A stretch of 64,000 nt of DNA from assembly GCF_009870125.1 (NCBI RefSeq), contig NC_046683.1, positions 63,193,869-63,257,868 on the forward strand. Direction: 5' to 3'. The notes under the pieces were generated by a model. It saw only the letters and a program-made list of their open reading frames with translations, was not told the DNA's origin and did no database searches. This DNA is from Drosophila pseudoobscura. Taxonomy: Eukaryota; Arthropoda; Insecta; Diptera; Drosophilidae. The position numbers and the translations under genes were made by a program. Shown here piece after piece: positions 1 to 10,380 of this stretch; position 1 is the first letter of the stretch; every line of letters starts with the position of its first letter.

Positions 1-43
1 CAGCGAAACAGACATATGTCTGGGCATATCTATCCGCAAATGT

Positions 44-68
44 ACACACACACACACACACACACACA
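44..68. repeat. (CA)n microsatellite
   Basis: An uninterrupted CA dinucleotide run, followed by a short GTGTGTGT tract that could pair with it. This is an ordinary Drosophila microsatellite and no function is implied. Confidence 0.9.
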
Positions 69-998
69 TACACATGTGTGTGTAGAGGAATATATATGTA
101 TGTATTTATAGATGTCGGCATTGAGTCAAAGGCAAGGCATAAACAATGGCTCCGTCTATTCCATTCTGCTCTTCGGCAACAAAAACTAATTTCGAATTCT
201 TTGAGGGAAAACTGTCGTCAAGTGTTTGCTCGAAAATCTCATTAAAATCAACATTTTCCAAAGATCTTCTTCGCAGCCAGCAATCATAATAAATTATTTT
301 ACGGAATATAAAACAAGACGAAATCCCCACAATAGAGGGGCCGCCGCCGCGGCGTCGGCTAATGAGAAGGGTTCGGTTCCCATGGTAGCAGGCGGCCACG
401 CCCCCTTCAACCGGATTATTAGCGAGAGTTCGCTTTTGGCTTTGGCTTAAATCAGAAGAATGCTGCGGGTCTTGACCTCATTTCCAAGTCGCCTTTTGTG
501 CTCCCCCCTTTTTGGGAAATTCATAAAAAAGATATCCATAGATATAAATATTGTCTGGGTTGTGCGCTACGTCACTCTTTTGTTCTGTGGCCGGCCCCAC
601 CCTCTAGAAGATAAATCTTATCGCTAGGCGAAAACCGACTTTGTTAACAATTTGTCGGCATTTGTACAAAGTGCAGCAGCAGCAGCGAGCAAAGCAGCTG
701 ATCGAATCGTTTCGATTGGCAATTATTCCGCATCGGAAATTGTACAGTTCTTGTTACTCAACAGCCAATTAGTATTGTAATTGCAGGGCATTAACAATAA
801 ATACAAACGGTAATCGAGTCGAGTCGAGTCGAGCGAGTCTCTAATTACAAGAAAAAGTACAAAAATTACCATACAAATATGGTTCTTCTCGCATGCAAAT
901 AGACTTTCTATAAAAATGTGTTTATGGTTCGATTTATGGCAGCATTCGAGTGCAAGGCCACCGGTAGGAAATGTGCTTTTGGTCTGCTCATCCCAACA
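69..998. other. Non-coding stretch before the first tRNA gene
   Basis: No coding exon is supported here; the open frames at 106-450 are short, uninterrupted by any splice logic, and opposite each other. Two GATA-type sites (AGATAA at about 609, and TTATCG at about 618) and a short GTCGA/GTCGAG repeat near 817-836 are visible. The stretch could be regulatory DNA of a gene to the left, but nothing in the window shows this. Confidence 0.4.
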
Positions 999-1082
999 GT
1001 CAGGATGGCCGAGTGGTCTAAGGCGCTGCGTTCAGGTCGCAGTCTACTTCTGTAGGCGTGGGTTCGAATCCCACTTCTGACA
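999..1082 (+). tRNA. tRNA-Leu (anticodon CAG), copy 1
   Basis: A complete class II (long variable arm) leucine tRNA that reads CUG codons. The 7-bp acceptor stem GTCAGGA/TTCTGAC closes the molecule. The anticodon stem CTGCG/CGCAG encloses the loop TTCAGGT with anticodon CAG. The variable arm forms a hairpin around CTACTTCTGTAG. The T arm is GTGGG-TTCGAAT-CCCAC, which includes the B box GGTTCGAATCC. The final base is the discriminator A; CCA is not encoded and there is no intron. A T5 run at 1089-1093 is the likely RNA polymerase III terminator. The 5' flank ends in CCAACA and the 3' flank begins AGAATCTTTTTG, features shared with copy 5 but not with copies 2 and 3. Confidence 0.97.
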
Positions 1083-4000
1083 AGAATCTTTTTGTCCTGT
1101 GCCATTTTACTCTATGTTTTTCTTTTGTTTTCCCCACTTTTACTTATATTTTCACCTATATTTACTTTTCTGTTTTGTTTCCCTAAAATTGCTTATTATT
1201 TTGTGCAGTTTTTGGCTTCCATCAGGCAAAAAATGAAAATAAATACACCTCGTGGGTTTGCTAGTGTGGTGTGTGGGATCTATTTATGGAATATTTTTAT
1301 TCTAAACAAAAACATGTGCAAAAGGCCAAAACTTCAATCAAGTGAAATGGAAAATGGATATGGAAATGGAAATGGGAAAAGTATGTGGCGGAATATACAA
1401 AAACAAGCTGTTTAGAAAAACCACAGGCTGGTCATGAGGTTACGGATCGTGTGTATGCTTCCCGGAATCACCCACCGCCCAAAGGGGGTGTGGACCGTGT
1501 GAACGATGTGTGTGGGTGTCATCAGCCGTTAGTTTGTTTGGAAATTAATGAGATTTTAATAAACTTTTTGCCAAATAAATTGCAGGTCTTTAAGGCAGGG
1601 GGCCTCGTGCTGTTTGTGTTTAACATTAAAATTGCTTCTTGGTGCTTGTCCGCCTTTAAGAGGCTAATATGAGTACTAAGAGATGGTGGCTATGCAAAGA
1701 TTTCCTGGCATCAATGGATCTGTAAGGGTATCCAACGATTCGACTCCGCAGAATCGTTGCCATCCTGATTTTTCTGATCTTTCGTGTGAAATTTATCTGC
1801 AGAGAGCGTGTGAAGAGTATCGTTTGCCCTTTTCCTCTGATTGACGGGACGTTTATGTCGGTTTTTATGGGCAGAGCATTGACGTGCGTCTGTCTTTACA
1901 GTGGAATAAATTCCCCAAATGTATACACTTTCAGGGTTTATGACTTTGCAGAAATATACATTTACAAAGGTACAATCGTACCGTATCTGTGGGCTTAATT
2001 GGATGTGCAGCGAGACTTACAGAAAACGCGATTCATGGGACGATTCATTTCATTAGCGATTCACGTCGGCGTCGTCAAAATCTGCGCCGACAGATAAGCG
2101 CAACGGAAGCTGCGACCGCGACCGCTGTTGGGGCGCTGCTGCTGCTGCTGCTGCTGCTTCTGCTGCACTGCTGCTGCTGCTGCTGGGGAGGAGGAACAGT
2201 GGGGTTTTTTTCACAAAATTCCTGCAAGTCAATCAACCCGTCAGCTTATGCTTTTGATATCTCTCATTTTTAGCTCTTTTTCGTCTTTTGTTGTGCCTCT
2301 CCTGCCCCGCTCCACCGCTCGCCTGCTCTATCACTCACAGTGGTTGTTATTTATAGACGGACACATGGAAGCCAGAAGCCAGAAGCCGAAATAAAATTAA
2401 ACGCACAAGAAACACGCACACATTTCACACAAGATTTCGTAATTGCATTCGCCGGGGATCGGGTGCTGGGGTGCGGAAGACACACATTAAAACTCTATTC
2501 TACATCACTTAACACTTTTCACAACAAGAAAAAGCATAAATTTTCCACAATTCTGTTATTTTCTTCAATCCGAAGTGAAATACGCGCGAAAACTTTCCGC
2601 CAAGAAAAATACTGAACCGTCGCGCTGCGCTTTTTTTTGTTGACTGCGACGATGCAGGCAGCCGATCGGCGGAGAAAAAGCTTATTGGGCAGAGAGCAGA
2701 GCCGCCTTGACTGTAGCTGTTGCTTCGCATGGTATGAGGAAGGTAGGGTGTGTCTCTCCGGCAATGCCTCATCTTTTGCAAGTGCAGTTACAGTGAGAGA
2801 GGTGTACTGGCACTCACAATCTCGAACACAAAACATTTCTGAGAGGGACACTGAGCTGCCACGAGAGCGCTCTCTAGTCATGCCTCACCTGTATTTGATT
2901 TGGTGCGTGCTGGCATAAGCGGCAGAGACAAAGACAGAGGGAGAGAGAACGGGGGAGCCATAAACTTTTGCTGTTTATTTCGTCTTTTTATTTACTTTGG
3001 CTTCTTCACTTGCGGAGAGGAGGGGAGGGAGAGGGAGGCCGAACTGCTGCTGCCAGCTGCCAGCTGAGGCGTCAGCGTCGGCGTCAAAAGCGTGGGTGTG
3101 AAGGCAGCACCCGCTCTGCTGCGTCAGGCTGCACGTGCAATGGAAAAACCTCGAAAAAATTGGTAAGAAAATATATTTTAATTTTGAAAAAATACAAATT
3201 GCTTGTTAAATGAAGTGTCTATTAGACACGCAGTTAAAACGGGTTTTCAGCCGCTTTCTTTGCACTGTCGCTGTCGCAGGCCCCTCGCCCCTCCCCTGTC
3301 CCTCTGTCCCACTCTCTGTCATTCTATGTCTCCCCCTAATAACGTATACGCCCCCATAGTATTTTTGTCCATAAAAACCGAAATACGAAAGGGAAACACA
3401 CACAAAAAAGCCGCAAAAACACTCAAATAACAATGAAACCTGTTAATTAACTTTTGTACAAATTTTGCATAAATGTCGCGACATAATATACTACAAAAAT
3501 ATTCGAAAAAGATCCAACAAATATTGGATGGAGAGAATACGAATTGATTAATGCCCGACCAAGTGGCAGTCGAAGAGGTCTGTCTGCAGTTTGTTTCGGA
3601 CCAAGTCTCTTTTTGGCTTTGCTTTTTCGGAGGGGGTATACTTTGAAGTGTTCTCCGATCTGACTTTGAACTTGAAAAGGAGCATTGACTCTGGGTGTGG
3701 GGAAATATTGATAAATCGAAAATTAATTGAACTCGATTTTGGGCGGAGTCTCTGGTGGGTTTTGAATGGTTTTCGGCTGGAAGAAAGATTCGGGTGAGGA
3801 ATTGTATAATTGTGCTTAGTATCTTAGGTTTTTCAGTGAGTTTTATTGTTCAGTTCTTAGAGGTTAGTGATGGATTAGCGTAAGAACAACCTACCCCTGA
3901 AGTATTGTAGAATTTATCATATAAATCATTCGAACTTTTCGATTTGTTCGTAAAAAAGGAGTCCTGAGAGAAATATATGGAAATTTACTGTTGTAAATGT

Positions 4001-5172
4001 GATTGTTGTGGAAATATCTCTTTCAACAGTTTTATAGAAGAATTTTCCTTCATAATTTATGATATTTTAGCTGTTAATTGTTATGGTATATCTATATATC
4101 ATTTATGATAATCTAAGCTAACAGATTTAAACCTCTTTGAGTTTTTGACTCAGAATTAACATTGACTTAATCTTTGACAATTAGACAATAACTTCATTAG
4201 TCGCTTGCTGGCACTAAGATGGATTCAAGGTAGTCTCTCTCTAGCATTCATGCGGGCTGTGCTGTTAATCCCAACTCCATTTGCATTGACCCCACGATTG
4301 ACCCATCCGAGCCCCTCCCCTGCCCACCCGATGCATAACCTTTTGTGAGTATGCTAGGAACTCCACTGACACATGTACATACGCGTGTGTATCATTGGGG
4401 GGTTCTACTATGTTGTATTGTTGGGGTGTTCTCTATGGTTCCATGGTTCTGTGCTTCATTGTTGACCCACATATTTCCCCCCAGAATTGTTATGGTAATT
4501 TACAACCTCCAGTTAAATGTTTGGAGCTGCACCCAACTGTTGTTGCAGTTGCAATCGCTCCTCCGCTCCACCGCTCCTCCGCTGCTGCCCCACCGCTGCA
4601 CTGCTGCACTGCTCATTGCTGCCTCTGGGGGTTATTTATACTATTTGTATGGTGATAGAGTTGACAGTAGCACAAATTTTGATTGATCACTCTTGATTGA
4701 CATTCGGGCAATTTGCTAATTCTATTTTCGAGCGGAAAACTCTTGGAACATTGGAAAATGTGTCGCCTTTGTGGGTCACTCTGGTTGTGTGTTGTGCTGT
4801 GTGTGTGCTGTGTGTGGTTATGCTCACTCAGAGGTCTTTCTGAAACCATTCTGCTCACTCAGAGATCATTAATCATAATGAATGCTATGGCGATTGCGAT
4901 TGTCCCTACTTCGAAGCAATTGCTGTCGGATTGAGGTAGTCATTGAAGGGGTCTCCATCTCCGTCTCTGTCTCTGTCTCGGTCTCCACACACTCGAGAGT
5001 TTAACGAGCAAATTAATGGGAATTATGCATGCTGCTTGGCTGCTGGGCTGGTTAAAAGCGTAAACTTTAATTAACTTTGGCTGTCAGGTCGGTCCGCAAT
5101 TGCCGTACAGCCCGACGGACACCCGATTAACATATACAAATGCCTATCAAGTGTCTGCCATCGCGAACGGTC
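1083..5172. other. Intergenic DNA, no gene supported
   Basis: About 4 kb with many short open frames but none with conserved-looking composition or paired splice sites. A CTG/CAG triplet run lies at about 2138-2187. GAGAG motifs occur around 2930-2950. The part from about 3800 to 4200 is AT-rich. None of this can be assigned a function from sequence alone. Confidence 0.4.
2138..2187. repeat. (CTG)n / (CAG)n triplet tract
   Basis: Interrupted CTG triplet repeat in a non-coding stretch. It gives poly-Leu or poly-Cys open frames that are artefacts of the repeat. CAG triplets are common in Drosophila non-coding DNA. Confidence 0.8.
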
Positions 5173-5206
5173 TATAAAAATGGAAAATATATCCAAACGC
5201 GCAGTC
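5173..5206 (+). promoter_or_regulatory. Candidate TATA + initiator core promoter
   Basis: TATAAAAA at 5173-5180 is followed 30 bases later by GCAGTC (5201-5206), close to the Drosophila initiator TCAGTY. The spacing is right for a TATA/Inr promoter firing to the right from about 5203. The downstream DNA (CAG-rich, only tiny ATG frames, possible donors GTGCGT near 5261 and GTAAAG near 5298) resembles a 5' UTR exon. No downstream exon can be tied to it; the THAP gene's leader is one possibility. Found by motif only, so it may be chance. Confidence 0.3.
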
Positions 5207-5303
5207 ACAGGCTCAAAGTCAAAGTGGAGCGGCCCGGGCTAATTGAAATGCATTGAAAGTGCGTGAGACCAATAACAGCAGCGGCAGCAGCAAGTCGTAA
5301 AGA

Positions 5304-6163
5304 TATGCTGGTAGATTAAGACTATAGGATACCCGCTAAAACGATCCATAAAATCCATCTATATGTATACGCTCACACTTGACACTAGGACTAGTGCAGG
5401 CTAACCCCCTTGTTATCCCCCTGCCTGTCGCATACTTCCGTTCGAACACCATATACCCTTGACACTCCCCCAGCACCGGGGTATACCCAACCGCACCGAC
5501 TGCTACTGCTACTGCTGCTGCAGCTGCGTGTGAAATGTCAGGCTGTGGCAAGCTCCGGCTGGTTGACATTTACCAGACCTGCGAGTAGTAGGCCCAAAAT
5601 TCGTAGTCTCGTGCACTCTCGCATAACTTAATTACTCGAGAGCTCTGGAGGCTTGGCGAACGTCTCTATTCGAGGCGATCTCTCGCCCTTCCGCTGCCGC
5701 TGCCGCTGCTCTCCTGTAGGCCAATGAATATTACAATTTAGGCAACTGTCATTTCTTGCATAATAAATGGGAATATATAAAAAAAGTGACACTTGCCAAT
5801 CTGCACCGTGTGATGTATGACGTTGACCTGATTTCTGCCCGCTTTTTATTATCATTTCCATCGGCTGCATGTTGATTTCTCAGGTACAAAACACAATCCG
5901 TGTCTTGTCGAACTGTCTGCCCCTGTCAGTACACACCTTTCCGTGACGCGCCGCCGAGCGGCAATTTGTCTTTGCCTCTGGGGCGCCATTTATAATATTT
6001 CATCTGGAATTGTTCGCCGGCCTGAGCTGGTGTGTGGGCAGCAGGTTCAAAGTGTTAAGTGTGATTGGGCCTACATGTGTAATACAAGGCGTATGTCCAT
6101 CGAGAGGTACCACCATTCCATAGAACCGCTTTGGCCGCCTCGCCGCCTGTGGCAGCCACAAGA
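5304..6163. other. Intergenic DNA, no gene supported
   Basis: Nothing beyond simple GCT/CTG-type triplets (about 5500-5525 and 5690-5710) and short spurious frames. The 100-aa frame that runs into tRNA copy 2 (5943-6245) reads through a tRNA gene and is not credible. Confidence 0.4.
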
Positions 6164-6247
6164 GTCAGGATGGCCGAGTGGTCTAAGGCGCTGCGTTCAG
6201 GTCGCAGTCTACTTCTGTAGGCGTGGGTTCGAATCCCACTTCTGACA
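6164..6247 (+). tRNA. tRNA-Leu (anticodon CAG), copy 2
   Basis: Base-for-base identical to copy 1 over all 84 positions, including acceptor stem, CAG anticodon loop, variable-arm hairpin, B box and discriminator A. The terminator is T5 at 6252-6256. Its 3' flank (ACTTTTTGCACC, then ATTAATGGTTAATA and GATCGTTGCTTG) is a diverged version of the flank behind copies 3 and 4, so these copies descend from a duplication that included about 120 bp downstream. Confidence 0.97.
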
Positions 6248-6369
6248 AGACTTTTTGCACCTTTTTCCCAAAGAAAGTCGTTAAGATTAATGGTTAATAC
6301 TTTAAAGGATAATTTGGCGATTGTGTTTTATTTTAATGATCGTTGCTTGATTTGAAAGAAGCGTTTTCG

Positions 6370-7110
6370 ACCCCATAAAGTATACATATATAGTCTTAAT
6401 CAGCATCAATAGCCGAGTCGATTTCTTCATTCTGGACGTTGATATGCAATGGACTGCTTCTTTCAAGTGGCGGTATATAGTTTCTAGTGAATCTAATAGG
6501 AATCATGAGGGCTATCATCTACATCACCCTTGATCAAGTTGTGCTCATTTTTCTACGATCAACTAAGGATATAGCCATGTCTGGCTGTCCGTCCCGATGA
6601 GCGCCTAGATCTCAGAGACTATAAGAAGTAGAGCAAGCAAATTTTATATCCAGACTCCTGTGATATTACACTGAATCAAGTTTTTTTCAAAATTTTGACA
6701 CACCCTCTTCCGCCCCCACAAAGGACGAAAGTCTGTAAAAATACAAGAAGGCCGAATTTACGTGGTTTTTAGGATTGAGGATACTAGAAAACCAGAAACA
6801 CAGAATTGAAGAAAATGACCACATCTAGTAGATTGCCGAATCTATATCACTTCGGATTATTATTATAGCCAGAAGGAACAAAATAATTTTCAGTCCACGC
6901 GCTTATTCCTGTTCTGTCTCTCTCTCACACACTCTTCGGCGTGTAATGAGTGCGCGGACTCTGGCGGACGGGGCCATACTGAATGGCCATCGGGTATACA
7001 TATGTAGATGTAGAGTTGCGGTCGCAGCAGCAACTCACAATGTTCCCGCTCGTTTTTAATGATACATAAGACAGACAGAGAGAGCAAGAGAGATCGTATG
7101 GCCATGATTA
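6370..7110 (+). mobile_element. DINE-1/ISY-like (Helentron) fragment, forward orientation
   Basis: Starts near ACCCCATAAAGTATA and contains blocks typical of the obscura-group DINE-1/ISY repeats: GGCTGTCCGTCCCGATGAG, CTAGATCTCAGAGACTATAA, CAGACTCCTGTGATATTACA, ATTATAGCCAGAAGGAACAA, and a final GGCATCGGGTATA-like block followed by a GTTGCGGTCGCAGCAGCAAC segment. About 75 bp after 6420 do not fit and may be an insertion. No coding capacity is expected, since these are non-autonomous. Recognition is from memory of the family; copies at 16.04 and 20.33 kb share the GATC...GAAGGAAC block in the opposite orientation. Confidence 0.6.
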
Positions 7111-7179
7111 GCCATGAATCGGAATGGGACCATTCCCCCTTCGTTTGTAATGAAACCGCGGAGGCATCAAACGAACGTT

Positions 7180-7480
7180 ACATGCATTGCGTTACCAAAT
7201 TCTGCAGTAATCATCTACCGTTCCGTTAGCCGAGATTGGGCCATTTTTCTGCGATTTTGTTTTTTAGAGAATTCATTATGTTAGACGGGCTTTGTGGAAA
7301 CACTTCTATCAAGAATCGTCTCTCTCATAGGAGATGATAGAAAAGGAAAATATGTACACATGTCTATAAAAATACCAAAAAATACCGAAAAGTAAACTTG
7401 TCCGAATTATTGTTTATCAAAGTTATTGATAAGTTATTTAGCTATTTTCATTGACTTTTCATGTTTATCGTAATGTAATG
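7180..7480 (+). repeat. Dispersed repeat, copy A (partner at 39.76 kb)
   Basis: Shares an ordered series of blocks with 39760-40090: GCGTTACCAAA-TCTG, CGTTNCGTTANC, TTTCTA/TGTTAGA, TATCAAGAA, CTCATAGGAGAT, and CTATAAAAATACCAA followed by GAAAAGT/GGAAAAAGG. Both copies lie in the same orientation and are diverged by several small indels. The family is not identified, and there is no open frame of note. It abuts the Helentron fragment and may be a further part of a larger composite element. Confidence 0.5.
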
Positions 7481-7640
7481 CTTTTCATGAAATAGGTTTC
7501 TGCAGTGCTACCTAAAGTTACAACGTCGAAATCTTCCCTTCCTTTCTTTTTCATGTAATTCTATGCTATTCTAATTATATTTTTTTCAAAAAAAAAAATT
7601 TTTCCTGGAAATGTATGTTCTGTCACAACGGTTTCTAAGA

Positions 7641-7724
7641 GTCAGGATGGCCGAGTGGTCTAAGGCGCTGCGTTCAGGTCGCAGTCTACTTCTGTAGGCG
7701 TGGGTTCGAATCCCACTTCTGACA
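7641..7724 (+). tRNA. tRNA-Leu (anticodon CAG), copy 3
   Basis: Identical to the other four copies over the whole mature sequence. The pol III terminator is T6 at 7728-7733. This gene plus its 193-bp 3' spacer (7641-7917) is the first unit of a perfect 277-bp tandem repeat. Its 5' flank (CTAAGA before the gene) resembles that of copy 2 and differs from copies 1, 4 and 5. Confidence 0.97.
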
Positions 7725-7917
7725 AGATTTTTTGCACCTTTTTTGTAAAGAAACTTATTTGATTAATGGTTAATAGCTTAGAGAATAAAGTTTGTAGTTA
7801 ATCTGGCCATTATGTTTTAGTTAAATGATCGTTGCTTGGTTTCAACTCTAAAATACTCTAAAAATACTCTTTAATTTGATTGGGCGAGTAGAGGTCCTGA
7901 CTCTCGTTGTTCCAACA

Positions 7918-8001
7918 GTCAGGATGGCCGAGTGGTCTAAGGCGCTGCGTTCAGGTCGCAGTCTACTTCTGTAGGCGTGGGTTCGAATCCCACTTCTGAC
8001 A
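7918..8001 (+). tRNA. tRNA-Leu (anticodon CAG), copy 4
   Basis: Identical mature sequence to copies 1-3 and 5. The terminator is T6 at 8005-8010. It is chimeric in its flanks: the 5' side ends CCAACA like copies 1 and 5, while the 3' side (ATTTTTTGCACC) is that of copies 2 and 3. That is the signature expected for the crossover product of copies 3 and 5. Confidence 0.97.
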
Positions 8002-8194
8002 AGATTTTTTGCACCTTTTTTGTAAAGAAACTTATTTGATTAATGGTTAATAGCTTAGAGAATAAAGTTTGTAGTTAATCTGGCCATTATGTTTTAGTTA
8101 AATGATCGTTGCTTGGTTTCAACTCTAAAATACTCTAAAAATACTCTTTAATTTGATTGGGCGAGTAGAGGTCCTGACTCTCGTTGTTCCAACA

Positions 8195-8278
8195 GTCAGG
8201 ATGGCCGAGTGGTCTAAGGCGCTGCGTTCAGGTCGCAGTCTACTTCTGTAGGCGTGGGTTCGAATCCCACTTCTGACA
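8195..8278 (+). tRNA. tRNA-Leu (anticodon CAG), copy 5
   Basis: Identical mature sequence to copies 1-4. The terminator is T5 at 8285-8289. The flanks CCAACA (5') and AGAATCTTTTTGT (3') match copy 1, more than 7 kb to the left, rather than the neighbouring copies. Confidence 0.97.
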
Positions 8279-10379
8279 AGAATCTTTTTGTGATTTTTTT
8301 TCCATTCCATTCCCTATACAAAGAACGATAGTTGTTTGCCTCTCCTGATCTTCATCGAATAGCAAGCAAATTCCATGATGAGGGGCGCCATAAAAAATTA
8401 CAAGTAAATCAATTTGTAGCCGCCTAATTGTCAATATTCCAATCACATAATCTGCTGGCAGTTAACGACGATTGCCCTCCGGCTGTCGCTCAGACATACA
8501 GAATAGACCACACAGCGATGATGGGCGATGCCGATGGGAATTATCACCGTCTGGCATCGCCGCGCCGGCAACGGGGGCACACACTTCCACTCGGAGAAGT
8601 CTATTTCATTCACTTCAATCAGACAGAAATTAAAATGCTGACTGAGCGCGATTTCAAATGCAGTCAGCACTCCGCTCCGGTCGGCCCACTCACATCTGTT
8701 CTTGGGAAAAACAGATCGGGCCTATCTATAACTATGCTTCTTTTCTGTTCTGTTCTACTCTGTTCTGTGCCCGTAGCCATAGCCGGTCATAAAATGCAAT
8801 CAACTTGAGCACACACACAGACAATTGACAATTTGGCCGGAATAATTAATTGCTGGCAAAAACAATGAAAATTAACCCCCACCCCCCCATCAAAATATGT
8901 AGTTAGCTATTAAACTTTTATGATGTGCATTTTAGCGCCTGCAAGGCCTGGAAAATTGAGGCTGCCTCTGGCTACGAGTACAACTGATGGAACAATTGAC
9001 AAGTGACAGCCGATTTCCATAGACAATTCGAGTGGGGTGGGAGTGCGGGTGGGGGTGGGGGTGGGGCATGGCTGGGCTCCAGATGGAAAGAAATATGAAA
9101 TATGAGCGATGTGACAAGTGGATGCTTATCTTTAGATCCAAGCCCCTTCTTTTTCAGCGTGGTTTTTCTCCATCGCCTAATGAGCAACTATTGAAATTTA
9201 TGACAGTGTCGAGCCGCCAATTGATTGGCTTTTAAATAATAGTCAAATGAGTATTTGCCAGCCGCAAATTGCCTGTAAAATGTATGTAATTAATGAACAG
9301 AAATAGCCTGAAAAACACCTGCGTTTCTTCGAATTTTTATTTATGGAAAAGCTTTTAACACTATTAATTTTGCGTTGGTTAAACTTGTCGATTCAACATT
9401 GCTGCTAAATTTATGACTCCTCGTAATTGATAAGCGCAACTGCTATCCAAATTTAAATTTGAAACGGAAAGCAAAAGCTCTTACAGCGATAATTAATAAA
9501 TCCAAAGGAAACAAAAAGTTGAGAGCTTTTAACTGAAAGAGATCCACATGCTCATGCTCTCTCTGCTCTCAAAAACCAAGCTTAATCAGCTTTCAAAAGC
9601 TTTCTGCGCCTTCAAAACGACGAAAATGAAACTTTGGTAGTCATACCGTGACGTAGAGAGTAGAATCATCAAGAACAGAGCCCGGGCCTGAGGCACGGAA
9701 CGGCACCCAGCGTTAATTAAGATAAGCCATGCCATTCGAAATCAAAGGAATTCATCTGAAATTGAATTTTAACGTGTTAAAAAGCCCCCAGTGGAAAATC
9801 GTCACACTGATAACAACGGCATTGAGCAGCGGATAGAGAGAAGCGCGGGTATTCAACTTAAGAGTGCAGCTTCGGTGCAGCAACAGACTGAGAGAGATAG
9901 AGAGAGAGTGAGAGAGCGAGAGAGAGACTAGGAGGAGGAGGAGTAGTGCAACAGGTAAAAATTATGTACACTAGATACAAAAAAGGGATGATGCGAGTTA
10001 AAAGTAAATGAGTCAACCATTTGTGTGGAATTTTCATCGGTTTTTTTTCGTAAATATTAAACGGCCAGACAGCAAGAGCAACGGCAACAGTAGCCAGCCA
10101 GCCACGCGGGGACTGTGTAAGCTCTAGTTCTACGAAAGCTGAAAGCTTTACATAATGCAACAAAACAAAGCTGTCGCCAGAGTCGGATAGAACCGAGCCG
10201 GAGAGTGGGAGCGGTGTGTGCTTTTCGCTCTTTGTGGTTTTTCACTGCTGACGCTGGTGTATTGTTGTTGCTGTCTGTGGCCTCCCTAGCATGCTTCAGC
10301 TAAGTACATGAACAAACAGAGCAGCATTACGCGTACATACTACGTATTACTTTCTTATCCGTACATGTGTTTCTTCCAG
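8279..10379. other. Intergenic DNA / upstream region of the THAP gene
   Basis: A 126-codon open frame at 8428-8808 has no ATG near its stated start, low-complexity codon use and no splice context, so I do not call it. GA-rich tracts occur around 9886-9927 (GAGAGAG repeats followed by AGGAGGAGG). The 3' end of this stretch has a polypyrimidine-type acceptor (TTTCTTCCAG ending at 10379) immediately before the THAP start codon, so a 5' leader exon of that gene probably lies somewhere in this region. Confidence 0.4.
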
Positions 10380-10380
10380 A

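Larger units (their letters stand above)
7641..8194 (+). repeat. Perfect 277-bp tandem duplication carrying tRNA-Leu(CAG)
   Basis: Unit 1 is 7641-7917 and unit 2 is 7918-8194. I compared them line by line and found no differences in the 84-bp gene or the 193-bp spacer. A further gene (copy 5) follows directly with a different 3' flank, as expected for unequal crossing over between neighbouring tRNA genes. Perfect spacer identity implies a very recent event, or possibly an assembly artefact. Confidence 0.93.

Noticed and set aside
8428-8808. 126-codon open frame downstream of the tRNA array
   Set aside because: No ATG at its start, no recognisable domain, no splice or poly(A) context; its hydrophobic end is produced by TTCTGTTCTGTTCT repeats.
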